A DNA stretch of 64,000 bases from Pisolithus tinctorius (GCA_024663395.1 JANFAH010000003.1:2914001-2978000), one strand, 5' to 3'; shown: positions 9,617-21,313, numbered from the stretch's first letter. The notes: generated from the letters alone by a model not told the origin. Numbers and translations: made by a program.

Positions 9617-11940
9617 TCAAACGACGGATGACCTTTCCATATGGACCTTCCAGGTATGACCTCCCTTCTCTCCCACTTCCAAAACGTTTGTGCCAGTTTG
9701 CAGTTCGATTTCCCATATTCCTTGGTCAGCCTTTGCTGATGCTGGCGTACCGTTTAGTACAACTTGGATGTTCTCACGCGGAGGGGTGGTCGCCGCTTGA
9801 GACTTCTTAGGGACATGGACCTCCTTCTTCCCGGAGGCAGAACCTTTGGCTTTACCGCCTCTTGCTGGACGACCCCGTCCGCGCTTCTTAGGGGTTGGCT
9901 CCTCAGCCTCTTCCGCGCCTTCTGCGTCATCGCGGGCTTCTTCCTCGCTGCTATCTCCATCTTCCTCGCGGAGGAATTTGACATCGACAATTGACAATGA
10001 TTGTTCCCCTTGACCAAGCCTCAGCGCCCAGGATTTGACACCGTCACGATAATCCAGCCAAAGTGGTCGTCCCCGAGGTTTTGTGACAATCAAAACTGTT
10101 GCAAGGGGTCGATGACCACTGAGAGACGGAGCAGGGGATCTCGACACCGAATGAGCAGTATGCTGTTTGGTGGATGAGGTTGAAGTCACCGTAGACGACT
10201 GCGGTGTTGCAGTAGTCTGTGTAGATTGGCGGTATGCTGCGTTGGGGTAATGGGTGTACTGTGTAGGTGTAGCGTAGGTAAGGGGCTGAGCAGCAACCTT
10301 GGGGGTGGGGGCAGCAATTTTCGGCAGTACCACTACATTCGGGGTCTGGATGGAGGGAGAGGGCGTAACCGGCGTGGCCGAGACCGGAACAGAAGGCGGG
10401 GCTTGGGCAGCTGCTGGTGCTGGTACGGATATCGGTGTAGGTACGGGTGAAGGTGCCGGTGCCGCTGGAGCTGCAGAAGTAGATGCTTGAGGCGACGGCT
10501 CGGAGGGGCGAGCAGGAATTTTGGTAGTGATAACAGAACTCGCCGCAGGCAAACGAAGTGTTAGTGGGGCTTGCGTTGCTGGTTGGTCCTTTGAAACCCC
10601 AGTACCCTGTGGAGAAGATGTGGATGCCGTGATCGTTGTCGTTGCTCCGCCTGGGACTTTCAGCTTAATTTTCCCGGTAGCCTTCATGTATCTGGAAAGC
10701 GCGTAAGGGGGCGGGAGATCAGACATCAATTGACGAAAGTAGTCCTATTCGGCAGGTCAGCATCGACGACAGAGCAGGATAACGTCCCACTAGCCCGTAG
10801 CGTAACAGCATCTTCCCAGATCTGGCTGTGATCCTGGTTAAATGTTAAAGCATTGGAAAACACCAGCTCGACATCATTTGCAAACTCCTCCGATGTAGAA
10901 TATTCTTTGCGTTTCAGTCGTTTCTGCACGTAAAGTCAACATGGAAAAGTTCATTTCTTAGGTAGTCATTGAGCCGTACGAATATAGTCTCGATGCATAT
11001 GGGACGTTTGATTTCCTTATAATACGTGGGGTAGTCTTTCTTTGATGGCATCTCCATAAAGGCGTCAGAAAGGACTCGATGCCTGAGAGAAGTATGTGTT
11101 GGAGATCGTGCATCTAAGAAACCGTGTTCGACTCACGTTTCTTCATCTGTTTTCTCCACCAGCTTCTGAAGCCTTGCCTTGAGGAGACGGTTCATATTTG
11201 GAGGTTTGTTCCTTCTCTTGTCGTCGTCACCTTCACCTTCACCCTTTTCCTCCCCGTTGTCCTCGTCTTCACCGCTCTTCTTCACCTTCTTCCCTGTAAT
11301 TTTGGAAAATTCCTTATTCGCGACTTTCTGCGTGGGGTGAAGTCCATATGTTAAATGACGAAGTTTTCCATGGACACTCACGAGAAGAAACTTGGCATCC
11401 AGCCAGATAGGACTGTCCTTCATATTATACCGCTTTGCGTTAGTGAAGCATAGTTCGAAGTCTTGTCTGACGTCGTCGAGCGAAGGATAACGGCCATCAT
11501 CTATTTTCTTCTTGATGTCATCCAAACATATAGGTTGCGCGATAACAAAATAGTAGTCAGGATACTGGCGTTTCAACGGCAAACGAATGAATGGCGGTGA
11601 GCATATGTTGCCTCTGAGATGTGAGTTTCAGTCATAATGTGGACAGGATACAAAGCGGAACCTGTGAGGCGGCGCTCAACTCAGGTTTTGTGACGCACTC
11701 TTTGTTGACTGCATCCCTGACCACCTGCCACAACCTCATTGCCTGCTCCTTTAACGTCCCCTGGTCAGCGCTTGAGCCGCTCATGTCCAGCTTCTCCTCA
11801 TCGTTGCTAGCGTTTGCGTTCTCCGTGGTCGTCGCAATTGGTAGTTGAGCAGCTGTTAGCTGTTCCTTGCGTCGCTTCGTTCGTGGGGCATCCACTTCAT
11901 GGTCTCCGGCCAACGACTCCAGCTCTCGTTTCATCTCCAA
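9617..11940 (-). CDS. RSC4: Tandem-bromodomain subunit of the RSC chromatin remodeller (RSC4-like)
   Basis: Exons on the minus strand: 11940..11699, 11613..11382, 11327..11137, 11082..10980, 10923..10795 and 10744..9617, about 674 residues. Two bromodomains are visible. The first has FIRLPLKRQYPDYYFVIAQP and FELCFTNAKRYN. The second has FMEMPSKKDYPTYYKEIKRP, ELVFSNALTFNQDHSQIWED and DYFRQLMSDLPPPYAL. Tandem bromodomains of this kind read acetylated histone tails and identify RSC4. The C-terminal half is long, Ala/Pro/Thr-rich and disordered, then a compact segment ending near WKVHMERSSVV. Joining exons 5 and 6 in frame needs a GC donor (CGG|gctagt) at 10794. The gene is convergent with PFA4; the stops are 97 bp apart. 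Confidence 0.85.
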
Positions 11941-12430
11941 TCAACAGGGCAGCCCTAGTAACTTTAGGTAGGTTTTATGGTGCTAGAAGGGCGTCGGCGA
12001 TTTGCCCATTATCTTGACCTGAAGCGCTCACAACTCGGGACTAACGACGTTGTCGGTCACGTGACGACGCCCGCGCCGCGTTACCAACTTCAATGTTACT
12101 ACTGAGCACCCTGAGCAAAATCATCTTACGATTCTGGAACAGCCCCGCTGAATGCCTGTTTGTCAGAAAGACTTGACTGGTGCTAAGAAATCCTGCCTAC
12201 TGCGGAACCTCCGCAACAGATAGTGTTAACATAAACGAGTGCTTGGAGATCATTCATATGTGCCGCGATACTGTAGGGACATAAAACCTTGCTTCTACGT
12301 AACGGCAGGTCCCGCCAGTTTGTACATGGCCAGATGGCAAGGATGTGTAAGAAGTACAACAGAAGAGGATTCAGACAATAGGAACAGTCCTCTTTGCAGA
12401 GGAACCATTGCAAACATCACCAATACTTAC
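11941..12430. other. Intergenic, RSC4 upstream region
   Basis: About 490 bases separate the RSC4 start from the stop of the F-box gene. They must hold the RSC4 promoter. I see no convincing coding frame, RNA gene or repeat. Confidence 0.5.
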
Positions 12431-13263
12431 TTAGCATGCCATCCTCTCGTAGAATTGGATCATCTTTCTCACATCAGGGCAAAGAGCAAGTCGCAGTCTT
12501 TCGGACTCTCCAAAAATATTCTGCCCGTGGCACTCGATCCATGCGCCAAAACGGTCCGAGTGCGAATGCGAAGCTCCCTTAGAACCGATACCACTCGCCA
12601 TCATACCGCACATACTCCCCCGAATGATCCTTGCCATTCTGTCCTTCTGAATGGACCACTTCAACCTGTGGACGACAGGTAATAGTGTGCGGGATATCGA
12701 TAGTGTCGAGGATTCGGTATCAGGCAAGACATGCAATTGGTGGAGCGCTTTCAGCGCATTGGGCATGTGTGGTTGGCGTCGAAGATGAGCGGAGATCACG
12801 GCCCGAGTGTGTTGTTGATTCAGGCGGAGGCTATTCTCATACAGCTTCACCCACTGGTCGGTTCGCTTTAAGAAATAGGGGGTACACATAGAGAGGAGGA
12901 AACAGTACCCACGTGAGGCGAATAAAGATACCCTCCCGTGCGCCATCTCCTCTCAATATGTAGTCCACGCATAACACCCCTTTGCACGAGCTCCTGTAGG
13001 GTGGGTCTCAGAAGTGTTCCTTGGGGGCTCCTTCCAAATAATGAGTGATCCACCCGGGACGGCGTGATGACTCGCAAGCGCGTGCGATGAAGCACGGGGT
13101 CCGCTGTCAGTGAGGCCAAATGCCAGTTTACGCGAGCCAAAGCAGCGAGGTCAGGAAGATCAAGAAATGAAACTGTTGACGAGTATCATGAGTAATTAAG
13201 CGCATGTATGAACAGGGACGTACAGATGTGAAGCAAAGTTTCTTGCGGGAGGTCGACAAACAT
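12431..13263 (-). CDS. F-box protein
   Basis: Exons on the minus strand: 13263..13224, 13172..12913 and 12865..12431, giving 244 residues. The F-box is at the extreme N-terminus, MFVDLPQETLLHIFSFLD then LPDLAALARVNWHLASL, and its two halves join exactly across intron 1. F-box proteins bring substrates to SCF ubiquitin ligases through SKP1. Downstream is a segment LLRPTLQELVQRGVMRGLH with a slight RPEL flavour, then RRWRTGGYLYSP. The C-terminal part ends in FGESERLRLALCPDVRKMI. No known substrate-binding repeat is visible, so the target is unknown. Confidence 0.75.
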
Positions 13264-13824
13264 CTTGGGAGTGTTAGATAGGTCGCTCGGGTCATCGACA
13301 GCTTGAGCACATTGAACCGCAGGCTACCCATATATGGACATCATCGTGTGTCCCACTGGTGCTGTGTGATTGGCAACAGCAAAACGAAATTGTAGCTCAA
13401 TGAGCAAGTCCTAGTCAGTGATTGGATCGGATGAGAGATATTACATAGCGGGTATTATCGATTGCGTGCACTTCCACGCCAGTGGGGTCGGAGACAATTA
13501 AACAAGAACACGGGTAAACCCGCAGGTGTCAGGAGCTTGGGCAACACCCATAACCGGTTCGTCAGCGAACCACCGATGCGGCGACCACTGTTGGCGTTGA
13601 TTCGGACAGACAGCGAAAGTGGACTAGTACATTCAAGTGGGATGATAAGGTCAAATATGCCAGATACCAGTGTCATCGTGATACCACTGCATTTATACGT
13701 AGGTGAAGATCATGAAGTGACTGTTTCCACGGCCTACATGAGGAAAGCAAAACAAAAATAGAAAGAGGAGGAACTAGAGATGTCCAAATTATAGGGCCAG
13801 TCTCCTTTCAAAAGTATGTTCGAC
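13264..13824. other. Intergenic region between the F-box gene and the transposon
   Basis: About 560 bases up to the transposon target duplication. They include the F-box gene promoter. Open frames here are short and have no codon or family support, so I see nothing to annotate. Confidence 0.5.
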
Positions 13825-13827
13825 TTA

Positions 13828-13897
13828 GAGCTTGTACGGAAAGCGCAGTTCACTTGCAGTTCAGAAACTTGTCGGATTGTTCTTGTTTGATGGGTGG
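13828..13897 (+). repeat. Left terminal inverted repeat of the Harbinger element
   Basis: Aligned by eye with the reverse complement of 16795..16864, 62 of 70 positions match. The first 25 bases are identical, as is a 15-base block ATTGTTCTTGTTTGA further in. The repeat ends about 55 bp before the transposase ATG. Confidence 0.92.
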
Positions 13898-13952
13898 CGC
13901 ACAGATTCGGCATAAGGTCCGGCAGTATGTCGGAGATTGAACTCCTCCAAAG

Positions 13953-15348
13953 ATGCCGCCTGATCATCCCGATGTGCGCCGAGCGCTACTGCAGCATATT
14001 TTGACTGCCCTCCAGACGCTCCTAGTCTTGTTGGCTGAACTGGTTGGCTCCAGTGTTCGCAAAGAGCCGATACCGTACCACACCTCCAAACTCTCTGGAG
14101 ATATGTGGGTTCAAGAACTCCTAACTGGTCACCCTGATCGTATTCGCTGTGAACTTGGTATGTGCAAGGAGATTTTCGTTCAGCTCATAGAGGAGCTGCG
14201 GGAGATTGGTCACAGCAACTCGAAATTTGTTACTCTGGAAGAACAGCTCGCGATTTTCCTCTACACATGTGTGACTGGCCTGACGGTCAGGCATGTTGGT
14301 GAGCGTTTTCAGCGGTCAAATGACACAATATCTCGGTGAGTTCAATACAAAATACGTGCGACAAATCAGATATTCATATTTTTTTACAGGTACTTCAAGA
14401 AATTGCTCTTCGTATTTTCAGAACCCCCCTTTTATATTACCTATGTCCAGTTTCCGACTGGTGAAGCCATCCATCCGAAGATCCGACGCAACCCCAAATT
14501 TTGGCCGTACTTTCGGAATGCGATTGGTGCGATAGATGGCTGCCACATTCCTGTATCCCCCCCTTCAATTATACGTTCCAACTATCGCAACCGCAAGGGA
14601 TTCCTCTCGCAAAATGGCCTGTTCATCTGCGATTTCGGTCTGAAGTTTGTTTATACGCTGACAGGGTGGGAAGGATCTGCGACGGACGCCCGTGTCTACG
14701 GTGACGCAACATCCACCGACCTCCACATCCCCAATGGAAAATATCTCCTCGCTGATGCCGGCTACCCCTCACGTCGAGAGTTGCTAGTCCCCTACCGGGG
14801 CATCCGGTATCATCTTGCAGAATGGGGCCGTGCTAACACGCGGTATGTTTTTTGTCTTGCTCACCGTTTTATTTATTTATTCATTTCCTCTCAGACCAGC
14901 AAATAAGGAGGAGCTTTTCAACTTGCGGCACGCGTCGGCACGAAATGTCATAGAACGAATCTTCGGCATCCTAAAGCGTCGCTTTCGAATACTCCTTCTG
15001 GCGCCAGAATACGACATCGATATACAAGCACGGATCCCCGCCGCACTTTGCGCGGTTCACAATTTTATTCGTACGCATGGTGAGAGCGAGGAGGGCACAG
15101 ACGATATTTCTCTCGATGAAGATGATGAGGGCGAGCAGCAGCCAGGCCCGCGTACTAATCCCCAAGCCACGGAAGGAACGAGGAACTTAGAAGAAGACAT
15201 ACTCGTGCGCGGGATGCGGGACGATATTGCGACGGCAATGTGGGCCGATTATCAACGTATTTTGGTGGAGCGAGCGCAGAGTACCGTGGACAGTGAATCA
15301 GACGCGGAATCCGACTTCTTCGAGGAAGAAGTCGCTAGTTTGTTTTAG
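13953..15348 (+). CDS. PIF/Harbinger transposase (HARBI1-like, DDE superfamily)
   Basis: Exons 13953..14335, 14390..14842 and 14895..15348 join in frame to 429 residues. The N-terminal region has a helix-turn-helix-like segment, EEQLAIFLYTCVTGLTVRHV, then ERFQRSNDTISRYF, which is standard in this family. The catalytic triad is intact: first Asp in AIDGCHIPV, second Asp in LADAGYPSRRELL, and Glu in ARNVIERIFGILKRRF. The tail is acidic and ends in SDFFEEEVASLF. These are the marks of the DDE_Tnp_4 transposase of Harbinger elements, which cuts and pastes with a TWA target. No stop or frameshift is seen. Confidence 0.93.
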
Positions 15349-15471
15349 CTACATCCATCATGTACTAGTAAAATCTAATCCGACTTTTGTTCGATGCACA
15401 TGCTGGAGGGATGCCAACACATTTGATAGTTCATTTCTGTAGCTACGATACACTGACTCGTGCTACACATA

Positions 15472-16734
15472 CTACACGGTAGGGGGGGCATTGCTAGCGC
15501 CTTGGAAAAAGCTATCGTACATATCTGCTACATACGCGCGACGGGATTGTTCATCAGGTAAAGCTATAAAAACGGCGGCAGGGTTAGATATGCCAGAAAA
15601 CTGACGCGTCATAAATGCACGATGGTGGGGAGGGATCTCGGAATCTTTGTATAGCATTTGCGTAGCCGTCTGGACCGCGATCAACGGATCCATGAAAGTC
15701 GTCGCCAGCTGGTCCCCCAAGCGCCGGATCGTGTTACCGATCGATACGACTGCGACGGTGTGAGAGCCGGAAGGTTGAGGCTGCATCTTGCTGGAAGATT
15801 GAGCGGACGTTCGGCTGCGCTTACTACTATGAATGGACAAGACGGGAGTCGTTGGGGGATGCTGATTTCTTGAGAATAGGAGGGAAGGGGATGCCGTTTC
15901 TGTGATATCAGTAGACATCACAGTGAATGAGCGCTTTCCGCCGAACGCGGCAGTGGAGGGGGGGACGGATGGGACGGAGGTGGTACTGTCAGTAGTCATC
16001 GTAGGGTTGGGGGGGACAGAGACCGTAAAGTTACTATCAGTGGTCGCGGTGAGCGTGGGGTTTAACACCCCAGGACGGAAAGCATGGGAGCCGGTCGCGC
16101 CACCCTGTGGAAAAATATCCTCCATCATCGGAAGATACTGCCAGCCCTTGTTGCGGAAGGGCTTCATGGCCGCGTTTCGCTGCGATGTCTCAGCGAACCG
16201 ATCATAGTTATCTGTAAGATCAAATACGTACCTTCACACCGACGAATTTTGCCCATTTCTCTGCATCAGCCGCTCCACAGATATTCGCACCGTTCTCGTT
16301 GTCCCAATGTTCGCCTGATCCGCTGCGATAAGTCATGATTGCGTTGTACATATGTTTAAGCTACATCTAGTGTCAGCATAGCAACTTTAGAATAGAGAAG
16401 GACGTACCGATCCCCATTTAATCGACACATTCTTCGAATCCTTGATTTTACCGGACCTGTGGAGCTTGCGAATGCTCTCTGCAGCTTTCGCATAAGTCGC
16501 TTGTCGGAAGTTGCCAGCGTCAGCCCGCTCTGAGCGATTTGTGTGCAGGTAATCAACGAGGGCAGCGACCTCCTCATCGGTCCACTTGGCATGCTTGGAT
16601 TCTTCCTCTATTTCCCCCGCTGTTTCCATTAGTTCAACGATATTTGATCCTAAGACGTCGAAAAGTTCGATTAGTACTCGCCGGATGTGATCGCGTCGAG
16701 TATCGGCAGAGGCGAGATAGGGAGGGAGAGACAT
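15472..16734 (-). CDS. Myb/SANT-like DNA-binding protein of the Harbinger element
   Basis: Exons on the minus strand: 16734..16408, 16360..16232 and 16179..15472, about 387 residues. The N-terminal domain is a Myb/SANT-like fold: AKWTDEEVAALVDYL, then FRQATYAKAAESIRKL, VSIKWGSLKHMYNAIMTYRS and NICGAADAEKWAKFVGVKRN. Fungal and animal Harbinger elements use such a partner protein to bind the element ends and carry the transposase to the nucleus. The middle is Ser/Thr/Pro-rich. The C-terminal part has a helical region with MDPLIAVQTATQML and HRAFMTRQFSG. The gene is convergent with the transposase, with 123 bp between stops. Confidence 0.87.
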
Positions 16735-16794
16735 GCTACCATCGGGAGGGAAACCAACATTTCAATCTCCGACGCTTTGGCCCGGATTTTTCCA

Positions 16795-16864
16795 CCACCC
16801 GTCAAACAAGAACAATCCGTGAAGTTCGTAAACTACAACTGAACTGCGCTTTCCGTACAAGCTC
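16795..16864 (-). repeat. Right terminal inverted repeat of the Harbinger element
   Basis: This is the partner of 13828..13897, with eight mismatches over 70 bases. It begins about 60 bp upstream of the Myb-like gene start and is followed by the TTA target duplication. Confidence 0.92.
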
Positions 16865-16954
16865 TTAGGGGCTAATTGATCATGCATAATCACGTGATAA
16901 CGCCCAGAGAAGTTGGTGCAGGATAGAACACGTCGGACCCAGTCACCGATTACC

Positions 16955-19325
16955 ATGGCCAGCCAAGTATTGCGCCTTCGACGTCCACCGGAGGTCCCAA
17001 AGCTGGCGGCACCTCCAAAACCAAGACACACCGGCATACTCCAAGATCAGCTTCGCAGGTGAGTATGGCGGTCTTTGCTTCAACGTCTCTGCTCAAAAAT
17101 ACGCAGGGCTGCTCGGCGACCATGGAATCCGGACTATAGCACAGCCGTACGAATACTGCTTCTCCTTCGTGTAGCTGGAGCGATGTACTCTAACATTCAA
17201 GACTGTGACGAGGGTGCGTATATCCTCCCTCCTCTAAGTACATCTTGAACATTGCACAGTATTCAATTTTTGGGAACCCCTACATTTTTTGGAGCACGGC
17301 AACGGCTTCCAGACGTGGGAAGTCACTCCAACGTTTGCCATCCGTAGTTGGGGATATATCCTACTCCACCTTCCGCTAGCAAGATTAGGCGCCTTCTTTT
17401 CTTCCGGAAAAGTAGTTCCATTCCATGGGATACTTACCAATGACATTCAACTAATACTTTCACAGAGACCAGCTTTCTTCGCGGTTCGGATAGCTCTTGC
17501 TGTCATGTCCACCCTCTGTGAAGCCAAGTTTTGTAGGGTGGTTGTTGATAAGGTTAACGAGCGCGTCGCCCGATACTTGTTCTTCATGCTTCTCTTCAAC
17601 ACCGGCATGTGGATTGCTTCTCCAGGTCAGCAGGGATCTTCTTCTCTCGTCGTACGGCCTCTCAAATCTTACTAGCGCTTCTGCCATCGTCATTCGTCAT
17701 GTATGCTACCACCCTCGCGTTTGCTCATGCTCTTGAACCATCCAGTTTGAAGAATGGTAGCAGAACTTTGCTGGTCACTCTATTATTTGCCACAGGGGCT
17801 ATTGTTGGGTGGCCATTTGGTCTAGCCCTTGCCCTACCCTTTGTATTCGAGGAATGTTTCGTGTTTGCAGGTGACACCGTTGTATCAACCGAGTACAAAC
17901 GTTGGATCATAACTCGCTGGAAGCGTTTGTTCGTTGCCGGCCTTGTTTCACTGTTTATATTTGTAATGCATTTCCTTTCCTTCACACGTCAACAAGAATA
18001 ACTCCTGTGCCAGGTCCCTATGGTTGCCATTGACAGTGTCGCCTATGGTCAGTGGACACTCGTGCCCTGGAACATCGTCCGCTATAATATCTTCGGCGGT
18101 GCTCAACGCGGCCCAGACCTGTATGGCACCTCCCCCTGGCATTTTTACATCACAAATCTCCTCCTGAACTTTAATATCCTCCTCATCCTTGCCCTTGCCT
18201 CCTTGCCATCATTATTAATTTCTTACTTCGTGGACAAGAAACGCCTTGGTAACCAGAAGTCGAGTCCTGGCCGCAGTTCTCCATTTACTGTGTTGGCATT
18301 GCGCTTGGTTCCGTCTTACCTCTGGATCGGCATTCTATCAATGCAAGCCCACAAAGAAGAACGCTTCATGTACCCCATATACCCCCTACTATGCTTCAAC
18401 GCTGCTGTGACACTTTACCTCCTTCGCGGATGGATGGAAGTAGTTTATGTCCGCGTCACGAACTCCCCATACAAGGTGGGTCATTATTTACAGGTGCGAC
18501 CATTGGTGCGGTAACCTCTACTGAACGACAGGCATCTCGATCGACATTGTTCGGTACAGCGACACTCGTCGTCGTCGTCGCTTCGGGACTTATTTCGATC
18601 TCCCGTACCCTCGCTCTCTATCACTACTACCATGCACCGCTTGATATCTATGGCCACTTCGAGGTCTTTGAACTCCCTCGCTTGCTTAACAGTACTGGTC
18701 TGCTACCGCCCGTTCAAGCCGAAGTGGATGAGCGGGATCGACCAAATGTCGACCTCACACCAATCAAGGAGTTTAACCTCAGGCTTTGTGTGGGTAAAGA
18801 ATGGCACCGCTTCCCTGGACATTATCTCGTCCCCACTGGCGTCGGAGTTGAATTCGTGAAGAGTGACTTCGCGGGATTACTTCCAGCGCATTTTCAACGT
18901 TCTTTTGGCCCCTGGTGGGATAGGCAAGGATCTAAACAAACGCCAGCGGGGTTAAACGACTTAAACCAGGAGGCTCAGGAATTCTATGTGCGGGCCTTCT
19001 GTGCAGCATTGAATCTATGCTAATTTTCCGTCAGGTCCCGGTAGAATCCTGTGACTACCTTGTAGATCTTGATTTCCCTCACCATCCAACATCGTCCCGG
19101 CAGGAACCGAGGTACGCAATTGACGAAGATGTTTGGCAACGTGTCGTCTGCCTTCCCTTCCTCGACGCCGCTCATTCACCGAGGTTGACGAGAACGCTCT
19201 GGATCCCAGGATCGTGGTGGCAGAGCAAGAACGAGTTCGGGGACTATTGTCTGCTCAGAAATGAAGAACGTGTGCATGAGAAGGAACGTAGAGTCGCTGC
19301 GCGTGTGCAGGGCGTTGACTTTTAG
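16955..19325 (+). CDS. ALG9: Alpha-1,2-mannosyltransferase ALG9
   Basis: ALG9 adds alpha-1,2 mannoses from dolichol-P-mannose to the lipid-linked oligosaccharide in the ER lumen, before N-glycan transfer. Eight exons: 16955..17058, 17107..17213, 17260..17411, 17466..17625, 17676..17962, 18014..18475, 18532..18987 and 19035..19325, 672 residues. The GT22 signature loop is complete: NIQDCDEVFNFWEPLHFL then GFQTWEVTPTFAIRSWGY. The later motif MQAHKEERFMYPIYPLL and many hydrophobic segments are present. The soluble C-terminal domain has HRFPGHYLVP, ESCDYLVDLDFP and WIPGSWW. These features separate ALG9 from the GPI mannosyltransferases of the same family. Confidence 0.92.
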
Positions 19326-19529
19326 TGTAATACTAATGGGTTTATGTCGCGGAATATGGAACAGTTCTCCCTGAAATCATGTCCGCAGCCACCTCGAAAA
19401 CGGCTGTCGTATAGTAATATGTATATAGTACCACAGGGAATGGCTATTGGGCGATGGGGTCTTCAAGGGTTATGCACGTGACTGTATACCTCGACTTTCT
19501 CTCTAACCACGAGCAACCTGTTGTACCCA

Positions 19530-20230
19530 ATGGCAATCACCCACTTAACATCCGTTTCTCAGCTGAACACTATATTGTCCGAGTCCAACGATAAGTTGAC
19601 GGTCGGTAGTCCTAAGCGTTACCTGCAGCAGCGCAACTCACATCCATGTTCATTTGTCCTGGACAGGTCATAGATTTCCATGCAACGTGGTGAGCATCTT
19701 ACAAGAGCGGCCCCCTCCGTTATCTAAACCTCTGGTCGAGGTGCGGACCTTGTCATGCTATAGCCCCGATATTCGAAGCTCTTGCAAAGCAATACCCAAG
19801 TGTTAACTTTTTGAAATGTGATGTCGACGCCGCGAAGGACGTCGCATCTACATACCGTGTTTCAGCCATGTAATGTGAAATATGGCTTCTCGGGAATCCG
19901 ATTCCACTAAAATACGGGTTTAACCTCATCAGGCCAACGTTCGTATTCCTTAAGGGTGGTAAGCAAGTGCATACGATTAAAGGCGCTGACAAGCAGTGAG
20001 TTGTAAACGAAATTCTGACACCACACCCTGTGACCTAGATTTACAGGGGACTCCAAAACGCGCTGAAACAACTTACCGGCCCCACTGCTGGCACGTTCCC
20101 TGGCCAAGGACAAACTCTCGGAGGTTCCCCGTCTGGTGGCGACCGGGGGTCAACGTGGACAAATATGGATCCCCAGCTCAAGATATTACTAGCTCTGGTG
20201 GCTGCATATATTTTCTTCTGGCTGATGTAG
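19530..20230 (+). CDS. Tail-anchored thioredoxin-like protein
   Basis: Exons 19530..19601, 19667..19689, 19741..19869, 19933..19995 and 20047..20230 code for 156 residues. The thioredoxin fold is complete: VIDFHATWCGPCHAIAP with the CGPC redox pair, VNFLKCDVDAAKDVA, the cis-proline motif VSAMPTFVFLKGGK and the final helix. The active-site WCGPC is split by an intron after the second base of the Trp codon. A Gly/Ser/Thr linker leads to a single hydrophobic C-terminal helix, LKILLALVAAYIFFWLM, ending the protein. That suggests a tail anchor facing the cytosol. Exon 2 is only 23 nt. A soluble thioredoxin is excluded by this tail if the model is right. Confidence 0.85.
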
Positions 20231-20360
20231 GATACAATGATTTCAATAATACAGACTTGCGAACGTGGAAACACGACCGGACATGAAGGATTATACACCA
20301 TATTGGACCCGTCGGTTTTTCATGCCATCAATCTAACAGTTTGATGTCAGGGTGTGCCCA

Positions 20361-21313
20361 TCACGCAGGTATAGGAACATACTCACGCCCCCATAACGAC
20401 TGGTATGCTTGTTTGGCTGCCTCTTCTTTTGCTACCTTCTGGTTTCTTCCGACACCTGTACCTCGGAGCACTCCATTCACTGTGTACGCATATAAGCACA
20501 CCTGCGGGTTGGTTGGAGGTCATGACTCACCAAGGCACCGAACCACCCAGCGAGGCTGATGAGATGGGCCGTCCGCTGTTGCGTCCCAGTTTATGGTCAT
20601 TCCTCGTTGAGCACATGTTTGATTGAACGTTGCCAAAACAGTCATGGACGCTGGTACGTTTTGTGGTGGTGGGCTATCTAGGGTTGCCGAAGACAGGGTT
20701 GTCGAGGTGGTGGCCGCCGGGCTGGAATGAAGGGAAGAATTAGAGGTATAGGGCGGTGGGGATGCGCCGTCTCCTGGGAGTGGGATGGTCGGAGCCTCCG
20801 GGTCGACAAGACGGCCTATCCATTGAATGATGGAAGGAAATCCTTTCTGGTCGTATACAGCTCCGACATACGAGTTGAACAGAAAGTTATATTCCTGCGT
20901 ATCGTGAGCAAGTTCCGATCAGCTCTTTGCCGGGCTTACTTCAGGCCTATCAAGGATCGACCGGTCGGCGACACCTCTTACTTTACTCTTCATCCCGTAC
21001 AAGGACACCCACTCGGGCACTTTTGTAATCAAAATTTCGTTGTGTTTTTCCTGGGCGTTTTTCACACAAGCTCTTGACTCAGGGTGGTCGGTTTGTGGCG
21101 AACTGGCCGACGTACCTTTAGTTCTTCGGCAGGAAGTTTTGGTTGCTTTGAAAACAGAGTGTGAACGACAGCCATGCTCAACACGGAAGAGCCGAGTTCA
21201 GCTAAGCGATCGACACTCTCTTGACCATCTGGTGTGTATCTTATTGATCTGTGGGTGTAGATCTCGAGCTGTGTGTCTGCGTCGAGAGCGGGAAGCGGAG
21301 GAATGTGGTTCAT
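20361..21313 (-). CDS. RNase III-like protein with C-terminal double-stranded RNA-binding domain
   Basis: Exons on the minus strand: 21313..21116, 21050..20982, 20894..20531 and 20479..20361, at least 249 residues. The N-terminal half follows the RNase III fold: LPALDADTQLEIYTHRSI, DRLAELGSSVLSMAV and EYNFLFNSYVGAVY. The canonical signature ERLEFLGD is altered, with Ala for the first catalytic Glu and Ser for Asp. The C-terminal half is a dsRBD: WVVRCLVNGVLRGTGVG then NQKVAKEEAAKQAYQSLWG. Degenerate RNase III plus dsRBD is the architecture of mitochondrial ribosomal protein mL44, so a structural role is likelier than cleavage. An upstream short exon is possible, since a cag site lies just before 21313. 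Confidence 0.75.

Larger units (their letters stand above)
13828..16864. mobile_element. PIF/Harbinger DNA transposon, complete
   Basis: A 3,037-bp element is bounded by 70-bp imperfect terminal inverted repeats that both start GAGCTTGTACGGAAAGCGCA. The flanks carry the trinucleotide TTA on each side (13825..13827 and 16865..16867), the TWA target duplication typical of this superfamily. Inside are the two genes expected of an autonomous member: a DDE transposase on the plus strand and a Myb/SANT-like DNA-binding protein on the minus strand, arranged tail to tail. Both frames are open after removing two short introns each. The element lies between an F-box gene and ALG9 and disrupts neither. 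It looks structurally capable of transposition; activity is not shown. Confidence 0.93.

Noticed and set aside
12868..13140. Minus-strand reading as an RPEL actin-binding protein
   Set aside because: Only one weak RPEL-like stretch is present, while an F-box at the N-terminus is complete after splicing.
20396..20626. Plus-strand frames over the 3' part of the RNase III-like gene
   Set aside because: The minus strand gives a clear dsRBD across good splice sites; the plus frames are shadows.
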